From Portulaca oleracea (lineage: Eukaryota > Streptophyta > Magnoliopsida > Caryophyllales > Portulacaceae), in the NCBI GenBank assembly GCA_029582165.1, contig CM055888.1, positions 16,353,501 to 16,417,500 of the forward strand: 64,000 nt of DNA. Reading direction: 5' to 3'. The translations under genes were made by a program, and so were the position numbers. Shown here piece after piece: positions 46,768 through 56,485 of this stretch (position 1 is the first letter of the stretch; each line of letters starts with the position of its first letter). The notes beneath the pieces were generated by a model. It made no database searches. It was not told the origin of the DNA and saw nothing but the letters and a program-made list of their open reading frames with translations.

Positions 46768-48054
46768 TCAAGAACTCAAGACTGGGGCCATTACTTCAGA
46801 TGTCGTCAATGCCCTTAGAAGTTTGTCAAACTCTTCAGCATGCGGTTTACAAGCTTGCAAATAAGAAAGCAACAAAAGAGTTATCGCAGAAAATGTAAGT
46901 ATCGCTCTCTTAAATAGATCAAAGGCCTTAGAAAAATCAAAAGAATCAAAATATGTTGTCCACATGAGTTTTCTAGGCAAGTCCTCTAGGTAAATACAAT
47001 ATGGATCAAGAGAGGAATGGTACCCTCTTGTTGTACCTATGGACAAATAAAGAACATTGTTGTTCCCCTCAAGCATATCACAAGAATTAACCTTGGCCAC
47101 ATAGCCCACATCAACATGAACAAATATGGTCTCTTCAACAAAAGCGGGTTTATTTAGGCACTTAAGGGAATAGGAAGGTGGTGAACAAGGAGTAGAAACA
47201 TTGAATAAGACACGGGAAGTAGGGAGTACAACATCATCAAATTCTTTTCTTGAAGGATCTAATCCACCCACAACCCCCTCACAAGCCTCTCCATCAATAG
47301 TATCAACTGACCCATGAGAAAAATTATCATCATACCTGACATCAAACCCATATGACTCACTCACCTTAAACCCCGTTGACTGAGAAAAAGGTAAGGATGC
47401 ATCATGAAATGTAGAGACACCATCAGTAGTGTTTCTAGGTATGCTAGGGTAAGATGGAGCAACGGTTGGAAAAGATGCCTTAGAAGGGTCAAATATTTCC
47501 TCTAGTCTAGCCTTTAAAGGGACGGTATACTCACCATCATCACATAATCCAACATTCAATTTGAAAGAACTAGAATTATGGTCAAGATTATGCAATGGAC
47601 CAAACCCTCGCATCAAGTCAAGTGTCTTAGCTTGTTGCTCTAATATTGCTCTCACCAAAAACTCAATTCTAGCATAACTAGGGCATGTAGAATCATCATG
47701 GTCAAAAGAACAACATAAACCACATGGAGGCAAACAATGGGGTCGAGTATAGGAGTTAGCATGAGAAGCACAAAGATTAGGGTAAGAGTACCCAGATGCA
47801 CAATAAGAATTTTCAAAATCGAATGTATCTTGTGCAAGCCATTCAAGCAAGGTCCAAGCTTCATCAACAGTTTTACTATAAAAACTAAAATACTCTAAAA
47901 GAGTGCGAGTCTCTATATTCACCCCCTCAACAACAATATCAAGAATATCTGATTTCCCAGGCTCAATACCACATGGAACAGGACAAGCAAGTAATCGATC
48001 AAAATAACGCCAAAATAACTCCTGCTCAAATTGGGGGAAATAGATAATTGCCAT
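46768..48054 (-). CDS. Gag-like zinc-knuckle protein of element C, intact 428 aa
   Basis: ATG at 48052-48054 opens an uninterrupted frame, 110 nt after the primer site. The N-terminal block (residues 4-80) has YFPQFEQELFWRYF, EGVNIETRTLLEYFSF, then WTLLEWLAQDTFDFE. Residues 111-124 are CGLCCSFDHDDSTC, an exact CX2CX4HX4C zinc knuckle, preceded by further Cys (85, 95, 107). The middle (150-340) is polar, acidic and probably disordered. The C-terminal block has LPRKLMWTTYFDSFDFSKAF, a hydrophobic stretch TFSAITLLLLSYL and FDKLLRALTTSEV. The knuckle indicates RNA or DNA binding of the gag nucleocapsid kind. Ordinary gag has a larger capsid domain before the knuckle, so the layout is odd. The true function is unknown to me. 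It is related to the ORFs of elements A and B. Confidence 0.85.
   Translation of the reverse strand: MAIIYFPQFEQELFWRYFDRLLACPVPCGIEPGKSDILDIVVEGVNIETRTLLEYFSFYSKTVDEAWTLLEWLAQDTFDFENSYCASGYSYPNLCASHANSYTRPHCLPPCGLCCSFDHDDSTCPSYARIEFLVRAILEQQAKTLDLMRGFGPLHNLDHNSSSFKLNVGLCDDGEYTVPLKARLEEIFDPSKASFPTVAPSYPSIPRNTTDGVSTFHDASLPFSQSTGFKVSESYGFDVRYDDNFSHGSVDTIDGEACEGVVGGLDPSRKEFDDVVLPTSRVLFNVSTPCSPPSYSLKCLNKPAFVEETIFVHVDVGYVAKVNSCDMLEGNNNVLYLSIGTTRGYHSSLDPYCIYLEDLPRKLMWTTYFDSFDFSKAFDLFKRAILTFSAITLLLLSYLQACKPHAEEFDKLLRALTTSEVMAPVLSS
47683..47724 (-). other. CCHC zinc knuckle in element C ORF
   Basis: Encodes C111-x2-C114-x4-H119-x4-C124. Confidence 0.88.
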
Positions 48055-48164
48055 TTTTTTTGATTTTTTATTTTTTTGAGAAAAACAATGAAAACGAGAA
48101 AAACAAAAAGAAAAATGATCTAGTCAATCTAAGGATATTCGTTCGGAGGCGGCTAGGGACAATG

Positions 48165-48182
48165 TCCCCGGCAACGGCGCCA
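48165..48182 (-). promoter_or_regulatory. Primer-binding site (tRNA-Asp) of element C
   Basis: TGGCGCCGTTGCCGGGGA on the minus strand, complementary to the last 18 nt of plant tRNA-Asp including CCA. Confidence 0.9.
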
Positions 48183-48188
48183 AAAACT

Positions 48189-49819
48189 TGATAAGATGCA
48201 AGTGCACGGGTGCTCGTGTAGCAAGTATCAAGGTCGATCCCACAGGGACTTTGCTAACTATGCACCAAACTAGCCTCCTAGGTGATTGCTAAATCGGTCG
48301 GGTTTTAGATTGAGAATAACTACTTCTAGTTTTAGTCACTAAAAAGGTCAAATAAATCAAATATTCACACATTTCACAAGATGAAATCAATATGAGAAAG
48401 ACGTTCAAGGGATAAAACCTAAGACACTTTATGAATCAAACAAGTGGATTGAACATGTGTGTCACTAATTTGGTACATTTTAGGGTCGATAATCGCATAA
48501 ATTCTTCCGTAGCGAGCTTTTGGCAATGAAACGGATTGCTTAGTAAAATTGATCTCTTGGACTCTTTATTGTGTCAATTTTATCTAAGTTAAAGATCAAA
48601 TTATCCAATGACCCCTAATCACAAAGTCTTCTATCTCTAGTTTACTTCATAAACCAGTTTAATCCTAAGGGCTCCGATTATCGAATTTCTCCGTTCGGTA
48701 CTTCATTCAACAATCTAAATCCATGCTAATGGTGATCAAGCAAAAGCAATGACATACAAAATCAAAGGATAAATAAAATGCATTCAAACAAGATAAATAA
48801 ACTTGTTCAATCCAACAATACTCAATCCATAAGAGAAACTTGAAAGGGATTATCCCCCAAACTGAAAGAAACTACTCACTACTCATGTTCAAAACACAAA
48901 ACATATCAAAATCTATTCTAGAAAGCATGAAATCTAAAAGAAAGAGAAGTAAACCGAGATGGAAATCATTCCTCTCTTGAATGGTAGTCGGTGGGGACTT
49001 TTGCTCCTCCCCGTCAATGGATTTCTTGAGAATCGATCTTCGAACTCCAATAAACTCTCAATCTTCAACTAAGGATGAATGTGGATGGATTTGTGGAGGA
49101 AGGGATGGATGATGGTAGAGATGGAGATGGATGGTGAATGGGAGTGAATGAATGAAGCTGGATGGTGAATGAGAGTGAATGAATGAAGGTGGATGGTGAT
49201 GGATGAATAAGCCGAATCTACAATTATATAGCAATTAAGAGAAGTTGAAACGGCTAAATCGTCATAAACAGGGACAACACGGACCGTGTTGTGTCAACAT
49301 GGGTCGTGTTGATGGTTACTGGGGAAATTGAGCTCTCTGGAGGCCAACACGGACCGTTTTGATGTCAACACGGGTCGTGTTGGTTCTGGATTTTTTTGGG
49401 TCATCTTGTTTCGGCCATATCTCCTTCGTCCGACGTCCGATTGACTTGGTTCTTGACTTTTCGGAAAGCTCTAGGAGTCTACTTTTCATTGGCATAAGTC
49501 TCAAAGTCATAGCATACTTGTGGAAATGATGGTGACCAAAAGAGTGGACATATATCAATTTTCACACATTTTCTGCTATCTTACTCATTACTCATTCGGA
49601 ATTGAACTTATAATATATCGTCAGAAAGCTCTTTCAATGATGAATCAAGAAATGTATGTGAGATTTGGAGTTTATATCATTAATCTACACATTTCTAACA
49701 AAACACGCATAAGTCAGTTAAGATAGCGAAATAAGATCATAAAGATCAATTAAGCACATTAATCCCCAAATTTCACAATCAAAATGCTCCTAATATTTAG
49801 TCACTATATGCCCTCATCA
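48189..49819 (-). repeat. 5' LTR of element C
   Basis: Full-length 1631 bp with inverted ends TGATGAG / CTTATCA. TAATA follows it in array LTR 3; the matching left TSD was lost with the deletion at 43594. Confidence 0.88.
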
Positions 49820-50065
49820 TAATACCGACGAATCGGTCGACTCGATAAAACTTGGCCAGGTAAGTAACCCGAATATCCCGAGAGTAATTGAATAGTTGAA
49901 ATTGTCACTTGACTAATTTACATATTATATACTAAGCTAATGACGGTCGATGCTCCGTTCGAGTCCTGCAAAAACACAAACAGTTAACTGAATTGAAATG
50001 CGCGATTTAATTAATTAAACTCATTACTTAACTTAATTACGTTGGGTTAGGGTCGGGTGATTATA
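49820..50065 (-). repeat. Array LTR 3, last part
   Basis: It resumes at TAATACCGACGAATCGG and ends GGGTGATTATA next to TSD ATTGT. About 630 bp of LTR 3 between the two parts is missing compared with LTR 2. Confidence 0.85.
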
Positions 50066-50679
50066 ATTGTCCCTATCATAGGGTAGTTAGTCACCCTCTT
50101 GAGAAGTGTGTCACACTTAAGGAGCGGATCATGAAGATAGCTGAGGAAGGACAGATAATATTGGACTTAGATGACAGCGTCGAAGCCAATTATGTTTCAG
50201 CATAGCCAATTCCAGCCAAGAGAAATGAATTCTTGATGATCCGGTTTGGATGTCAAAAACCAGTTCCACTTTCTGTACGAGTGCAGGCCCCTCAAAATGA
50301 ACATGAGCAAGTCTCAAAAGCTTTTGGCGAAGAGGAAAGATGGAGCTCGGTGTCTCGAAGGAAGACTAGTGGGCAAAGGGAAGTCCAAACACGACCACCT
50401 CAAAAGCAACAAAGGAGAAGTAGCAATCCTCAACCTTCGCTGGAGAGCGAGAGGCTTGGAGTCATCAAGAAACAAGGAGTGGGTTCAACTGAGTTGCCTG
50501 AGCGAGGCCTTCGTGTTCCTGTCACGTTGGAGGAATATTTTCCGAAGTACTCCTTTGGAGAAGTTAACAATGTTGCAGCTGTGAACACGATCTCCTGCTT
50601 CGAGATTGAAGAAGATGATAGCGAAGGAATGGAGTATTGGCCTAAGTCAAAGCTCTCCGTGTTCGATAGGTTGGGATGA
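50066..50679 (+). pseudogene. Gag of element D, 3' part
   Basis: After the array the gag frame resumes (PYHRVVSHPLEKCVTLKERI, then ILDLDDSVEANY). This completes the YCxYHxxxxHPxxKC zinc-binding motif whose first Cys is at 28344-28351. A TAG follows at about 50203, then an open frame to 50679 (SVRVQAPQNEHEQVSKAF, VPVTLEEYFPKYSF, SVFDRLG) typical of the long tail of such plant gag ORFs. 50680-51064 holds further frame-broken pieces (SRMKRCSTLEV-like, TVIFTGHQSKEN). Confidence 0.8.
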
Positions 50680-51339
50680 TCAGCTTCCTGTAAACAAACA
50701 TCTGTTTTGAGCGGATAAGGTGTCGAGGGGAGCGCAAAGCCTCGGTCTTCAGCAGGATCAAGAATGGTTCGAGATCAAAGTCTACTTATTGTCAAGGATC
50801 AAGCAAGCTGAAGAGGTGTCAAGCTCACAACCCCACCAGGAACAAAGCTCCCGCATTTAGCCGCCTTGGGGTCATCAATGAAGTTCAAAGCTCCATCCCA
50901 TCTCGCATGAAGCGTTGTTCAACATTGGAGGTCAAGACTGAAGGATCCCTGAGAGTGAAGAGACGCACTGTGATTTTCACTGGTCATCAAAGCAAAGAAA
51001 ACATCGACATGGAGCTTGAGCGAGAGGAGACATTTTCTTCTGCCGAAGTCAATCTAGGAAAATGAAGATATAGCTCTCGAGCAAGAGCCTAAACTGTTCA
51101 CGAAAAAAAGATTTCATTTTCAGTTCTTTTCAATTTTATCATTGTAATACTCCTGGCCCGCAAGAGTATCAACTATGTGCGGCTAAATTAATAAATAAAA
51201 TTTTAATTTCTCCTTATTTGAACTATGTATGGCTTGATCCTTAAGAGTATTTCATTCTTAAGGTACGTAGGCAATTTGGGGTCTAGACCCGAATACAGTC
51301 ATAACATAGCAAAAACAAAATGGTCATGAATGGAGAAAA
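50680..51339 (+). other. Decayed continuation of the gag ORF and spacer of element D
   Basis: Coding-like pieces to about 51064 with frame breaks, then non-coding sequence up to the repeat array. No protease or RT motif is seen. Confidence 0.5.
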
Positions 51340-52060
51340 GAAAATGAGACTTTCAAGTCTACAAATTTCAAGACTCTCAAGTCACCAAATTCATTGACTT
51401 TCAAGTCAGCAAAAATTTAAGACTTTCAAATCAATAAATTTCAAGACTCTTAAGTCACCTGGTCCCTTGACTGCCAAGTCAAGAACAAGACAAAGACGTC
51501 CAAGTCGGTCAAATCTCGCATCAAAAAGTCTCTTGATTCCCAAGTCGATAAAATGAAAGACTTACAAGTCAATCAAATTCAAATCAACAAAACACAAGGA
51601 CTCACAAGTCAAGAAAAAAAACCACGACTCCATAGTCAATAAAGTTCGAGATCCCCATGTCACCAATGCATACGACACCCAAGTCCGCAAATCGAAAGAC
51701 TTTCAAGTCAACAAACTTCAAGACTCTTAAATCATCAAACCCACCGACTTCTAAGTCATCAAAAATTGAAGACTTCCAAGTCAGCCAAATTTTAGACTAC
51801 CAAGTCGTCAAAACCAAGTTTTAAAGACTTTTACGTCATCACAATGAAGACTCTCAAATCAAAAGTACAAGAAATAGACAGACTTCCAAGCCATTATGAT
51901 TGTAGGCTTTCAAGCCACAGTCTAGCTTGCCAATATCTTCATGTCAGTGATTGGCTTCAAGTCAGCACCATCAATGAAATACTCAGGCTGACAACTTCCT
52001 TCAAGCATGCCATGTGGCGGCACCCTAACCTTGTTGGTTGAATTATGCTCCAAGACGACG
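51340..52060 (+). repeat. Array of GACTTTCAAGTC imperfect palindromes in element D
   Basis: About 25 degenerate copies of GACTYTCAAGTC, each a short inverted repeat, are spaced 24-30 bp and joined by AT-rich linkers (CACCAAAT, AGCAAAAATT). Confidence 0.85.
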
Positions 52061-52339
52061 CCATTGTCTTTAAATAAAGTGGCGCACTCCTTTGGCTAAG
52101 TGGTAGACTCTTTCAAGCTGGCGATATCGACATCACATTCAGGTCAATACTGGGGGCAAGCTAGCAAGTGATGTCCTCGTGTCCTTCCATGACGCTCACA
52201 ACCAAGAAAATGTTTAGCTGACTTGTCATGGATATTCAAAAGAAAGTCTGGTGGCTCATCATGACTCGATAGAGAATTCGAGTCCTCTCTTCAGAACCTG
52301 TAGACGACAGAAAGTCCAGGAGTAGTAAGCTAGGCAGCG

Positions 52340-52730
52340 ACATTGTCGACTCAGTTGGTTCTAAAAAGAGACACCTTAAGATGTCTAATACATCGGAACA
52401 TCACTGAGGAGTACTCCACTTGCGATGAGGCCATGACTCCGTCGACTCAGGTCAGTTCTAAAAAGAGACACCTCAAAGATGTCTAATACATCAAAATGTC
52501 CCCGATGAGTAAACCCGATGATGACTTCCGTCGACCCAGGTCAGTTCTGAAAAGAGACACCTCAAAGATGTCTAATACACCAGAATCTCCCCGAGGAGTA
52601 AATCCGATGATGACTCCGTCGACCCAGGTCAGTTCTGAAAAGAGACATCTCAAAGATGTCTAATACATCATAATGTCCTCGAGGAGTAAATCCGATGATG
52701 ACTCGTCGACCAGTCGATTACGGTAAGAGC
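52340..52730 (+). repeat. Tandem repeats, ~90-bp unit, in element D
   Basis: At least four units with GTCAGTTCTGAAAAGAGACA, CCTCAAAGATGTCTAATACA, CCCGATGATGACTCCGTCGAC (starts near 52357, 52451, 52540 and 52628). Confidence 0.88.
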
Positions 52731-52879
52731 GTCTCAAAATGTCTAATACATCAAAACATCCCCGGCGATGTTCCACTTGTGCGATGCAACGATCTTGTCG
52801 ACCAGCGATCTGAAGAAGTAAGTCTATGACCACTCGTCGATCTGTTGAGAGTATTCCACTTGGAGTGAAGAGATGACCC

Positions 52880-53310
52880 AATTGACCTTGACTGTACTAT
52901 CATTTTTGAGAGAGTTGTTCAAGACAACTCTCGCCCGACCAAGGAGTAATCCACCTAAAGCGGCGATGCACTCGACCTAAGCTGTCTTGCGTTTTGAGAG
53001 AGTTTTTCAGGACAACTCAACGCCAGCAGCCAAGGGAGTAATCCACCTAAAGCGAAGCGATGACCCAGTCGACCCTTACTATACTGTCGTTTTTGATAGA
53101 GTTGTTCAAGACAACTTTACGCCAGCAGCCAAGGGAGTAATCCACTTAAAGCGAAGCGATGACCTAGTCGACCCTTACTGTACTGTCATTTTTGAGAGAG
53201 TTGTCTAGGACAACTCTACGCCAGCAGCCAAGGGAGTAATCCTCCTAAAGCGAAGCGATGACACCATCGACCCAGACAGTCCTGAAGAGAGTAGTCTAGG
53301 ACTACCCTAC
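52880..53310 (+). repeat. Tandem repeats, ~99-bp unit, in element D
   Basis: Units start near 52908, 52996, 53095, 53194 and 53284 with GAGAGAGTTGTTCAAGACAAC, then CGCCAGCAGCCAAGGGAGTA and AAGCGAAGCGATGACCCAG. Each unit contains a GAGTTGT...ACAACTC inverted repeat. The GCGATGAC...GTCGAC end is shared with the preceding 90-bp family, so both probably derive from one ancestor. Confidence 0.88.
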
Positions 53311-54560
53311 GGCAGCACGCTGAGGAGTGGGCAAGATACTGGCGAGGACGAAGGACAATTTCAAGCGAGCAGCAACTCCTACACCAAAAAGTGACAAAAA
53401 AAGGACAAGTGCTAGAAAAATATACATATTAGAAAAGTTGAAAGATGAAAAAAATTGAGACTACTTGAGAAGAATATGTAGTCCCACGATAATATGAAGT
53501 AGTCCCACAAGCAACGCATAATTCTTCTGATCAATGCTTGGTAATTCATGGTGATATCATGGTGAACCTGCATACGGGCTCAATCAGCAACATAATTCTA
53601 CTGCTCTAGAATTATTTTGGGTTAAATGTGAGAATTATGTGGTAATGCTGTTTTACCTTGAGATGATTACATAAAGAAGACCTTGTTCTTCCAATAGAAC
53701 TAATTAAGGGCAGTGCATTATTTGCTAATAAAAACATGTCAATAAGCATATGGTATTAATGATACCATTATCATGGGAACAAGAAGACAAAAAGCAATGT
53801 GAGAAAATGGAAAATCATGAGGCAATGATGATTGGGAAGTCAATCTGGATTAATGCTTCAACAAGAGAAAAGAACAATTGGGGTTTGACTGCGTATTTTC
53901 AAACAAGGAAAAACTTATAGTAGTTGTCAACCATGACAACCACCACAATGTAAACAATATTTATTCATACATGTGTCAACTTTTATCTTCGCTATTCATT
54001 TTTTTATTTATTACAACATTACAAAATATATTTTCTTAATTAAAAAGAATTTTCCGAAATTTTTTAAAATTTAAATATCTTAAATCTAAATTTTTGCCTA
54101 GTAAATAAGCATATTTTGAAAATAATTTTTTTAATTTTTTTAAATAAACTAACTTTAAAAAATATATTTAACAATTTATATTAAATAATAAAACTAACGG
54201 TCAAGATAAAACTTAACACATATAGGAATAAGACTTATTTTACTTACGGTGGTTGTCATGGTTAACAACCACTATAAGTGCATCCTTTCAAACAGGAGTG
54301 ACATCATCACAATTTTTAGAAGGCAATAGCTAGGTTAAATTTGCGTATATTAAAGTGACTCCTTTCATTGTCGGCGAGAAGATTGGGTCCATTATATGTA
54401 GAGGCCCGAAAAGTTTTAAACGGACTGTTCATATCAAGTCACTAAATTGACCCGGGTGGCCTAACAACTAAATGGATCCTCGTCATTATGCAGATATTCG
54501 AGACCCAACCGCTTCAAAAACACAAAATTCGTGTCCGCGGCTGATTCTCGAGGGGGCATC
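53311..54560 (+). other. Non-coding 3' region of element D
   Basis: AT-rich (54000-54200 especially) with no coding signal. It ends in the polypurine tract GAGGGGGCATC at 54550-54560 before the right LTR. Confidence 0.6.
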
Positions 54561-55440
54561 TGTAGGAGGCAAAAATTTGTCAACAAACAAGAAAATGACA
54601 CGTGTAAAATAAATTAATTTTTATTTGGCCAATTATTACCCGTCACGTGTCAAATTAATTACGGCGGTCCATTTAATTAAATTTTAAATGGAAATATATC
54701 ATGGTTAATAGCATCTTGACACGTGTCAATTATGATGCAGAAAATAGTAATTAGTTCGTTATTTAAAATTAAAGGAATAATTATTAATTTGGGCCCAAAC
54801 CCAAAGCCGACTCAAACCCTAGGCCTCCAGAGCCTATAAATAGGGGTCCTCTCCCTCATTGTCAACACACTCGGCAGTCTCCTCCGGTGACATTCGGCAT
54901 TCTGCACTCTAAATGTTTTAGAAGATCAAACGGCCAGCATTCTCCAGCTACCAAGCGCCAAGGATCGAAGTCTGCAAATGCTCAAGATCGAGTCTCTAAA
55001 CCTCTACTGCGTCAAGATCAAGAACTGCTACAGAGTTCTTCAGAAAGACCTGCAAAGCCTTCAGAAGATCGAACTACAAACGATCTCCAGCTACCAAGCG
55101 CCAAGGACCAACGTCGACAAGTTCAACAACTTCTGTTCTTCGCATCAAAGACTGTAGTCATCTTCCTCGTCTGCTTCATCGATCGAGACCAAGCACTAAG
55201 CCCTCGCATCCAAGAACCGAGAGAACTACAACTGAGTTCTTCAGCTCGACCTGCACTCGAGATCGAGATCAAACGTCCGCACCCTCGACTCACCCAAGTC
55301 ATAGGAGATCGAATCAGAGGATATCATTATTGTATTTAATACAGAGATTATACACGCTTACATTCAAATATTAATACAAATTAATTTGATTCCCATATTT
55401 CTTATCTTTATTTATTTTAGGCTCGAAATTTGTGTTTACA
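54561..55440 (+). repeat. Right LTR of element D
   Basis: 880 bp, TGTAGGAGG...TGTTTACA, with CTATAAATAGG at 54834-54844. It differs from the left LTR by a small deletion and scattered substitutions. Confidence 0.9.
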
Positions 55441-55524
55441 GTGTTTTATCTAGTATTTTATCTAGTAAGAAAATAGAAATTCAGCAGACTATGATGACCA
55501 ACACTAAAGTGTCGCTATACATAG

Positions 55525-55790
55525 TAGCACACAATTGCGTGTCTTCTCTGCTGGCTCACCATTAATATATATATCATGATTTTTAACACCACTTTTTTTT
55601 TTTTGCGCAAATTCTAGTGTAAGACTGTTTCACGTAAATTTATCGTGAGATTGACCTCTTATAGGACGACAGTTTTAATATTTTAGTACGACTAATATGT
55701 CATATTGGAATGACTTTTTAACACAAATATGACTAATAATTTATTATAGAGTGATTTTTATCTGTGTCAGCGTAAATAAATTAATAGTCA
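55525..55790 (+). repeat. Direct repeat R1 flanking the receptor kinase locus
   Basis: From TAGTAGCACACAATTGCGTG to GTCAGCGTAAATAAATTAAT, this aligns along its length with 59750-60009, including TATCATGATTTTTAACACC and TTATAGGACGACA. Confidence 0.85.
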
Positions 55791-55868
55791 CTCATCTATT
55801 GATAAATAGTTACCAAAAAATTATATATTTTATAGTCACACCTCTATTGTTAAATAGTTACCACAAAA

Positions 55869-55982
55869 TTTTATGTCTTACAATAAATATTATCCCTCTG
55901 TTAATAAATTTATTATAAGAAGTTTGAAATATATTGAGTATGCAAATAATTGTAAATGATATCCTAATGACAACTTGTTTTG

Positions 55983-56029
<47 letters not shown>

Positions 56030-56165
56030 AATAAATTTTATGTCTTACAATAAATATTATATATCTATTAATAAATTTATTATAAGAAGTTTGAAATATA
56101 TTGAGTATGCAAATAGTTGTAAATGATATCCTAATGACAACTTGTTTTGTTAATATATATATATA
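55869..56165 (+). repeat. Tandem duplication (~165 bp) with (TA)n tracts
   Basis: TTATGTCTTACAATAAATATTAT through ATGACAACTTGTTTTGTTAATATAT occurs twice (55869-56000 and 56036-56165), each copy ending in a TA tract. Confidence 0.85.
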
Positions 56166-56485
56166 TGTTAGACATTTCTTTGTAAATTAAAAAAATTATG
56201 AATAAAAATATAATTCTATACCATTTATGACGGATGGATGGATATATGAGGTAGTTATAGAAATCAACCATATTTTTTTCAATTTAATCTACAAATACAT
56301 AAATATTATATTTAAAAAGAAGGCACTTAAGAGATTGCCTTCTCCCACAATTGATCACATTCAAAAGATATATATTGAAGAATAAAACAAACACACAAGT
56401 TGTCTTAGCTAACGTGATCTCATAGAGCTTGAAATGTTAAGATGAGCAAAGAAGACCCCACAACAACATAACCAAGGGGCGGGGA
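56166..56485. other. 3' flank of the receptor kinase gene
   Basis: AT-rich sequence that must include the 3' UTR of the minus-strand gene. No clear AATAAA signal on the minus strand was found close to the stop. Confidence 0.4.

Larger units (their letters stand above)
43594..49819 (-). mobile_element. LTR retrotransposon C, non-autonomous, single intact ORF
   Basis: A minus-strand element sits inside array LTR 3. The 5' LTR (48189-49819, 1631 bp) starts TGATGAGGGCATATAG and ends CTTATCA. The primer site TGGCGCCGTTGCCGGGGA (48165-48182) is an 18/18 match to the tRNA-Asp complement. The polypurine tract GCATTGGGGAATT precedes the 3' LTR (43609-44858), which has lost about 390 bp at its outer end. 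The preceding CTTGGGGACAAGCAAG stretch parallels element B. The only coding sequence is the 428-aa ORF. Confidence 0.9.
28352..50065 (-). mobile_element. Tandem LARD-type array: LTR-int-LTR-int-LTR
   Basis: Three LTRs of about 3.2 kb (28352-31533, 34548-37767, 40694-50065 interrupted) alternate with two 3-kb internal regions (31534-34547 and 37768-40693). The whole is flanked by one perfect TSD ATTGT (28347-28351 and 50066-50070), so it behaves as one insertion that expanded by LTR-LTR recombination. On the minus strand each internal region starts with the tRNA-iMet primer site TGGTATCAGAGCA and ends with AAAGGGGTAGAC as polypurine tract. No gag or pol is present, which fits a large retrotransposon derivative (LARD). 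Confidence 0.9.
26179..55440 (+). mobile_element. Gag-only LTR retrotransposon D carrying nested elements
   Basis: LTRs of 890 bp (26179-27068) and 880 bp (54561-55440) begin TGTAGGAGGCAAAAATTTG and end AAATTTGTGTTTACA, with near-TSDs GCGTT (26174-26178) and GTGTT (55441-55445). A primer-site-like TTTGGCACGCTCAGTGGGAC follows the left LTR and GAGGGGGCATC precedes the right one. The native internal region (27069-28351 and 50066-54560) has a damaged gag and then tandem repeats; no pol domain is visible. 28352-50065 is a later insertion. Confidence 0.9.

Noticed and set aside
51340..53310. CRISPR-like regular spacing of short palindromic repeats
   Set aside because: Repeats are degenerate, linkers are similar AT-rich sequence rather than unique spacers, and the region lies inside a plant LTR element.
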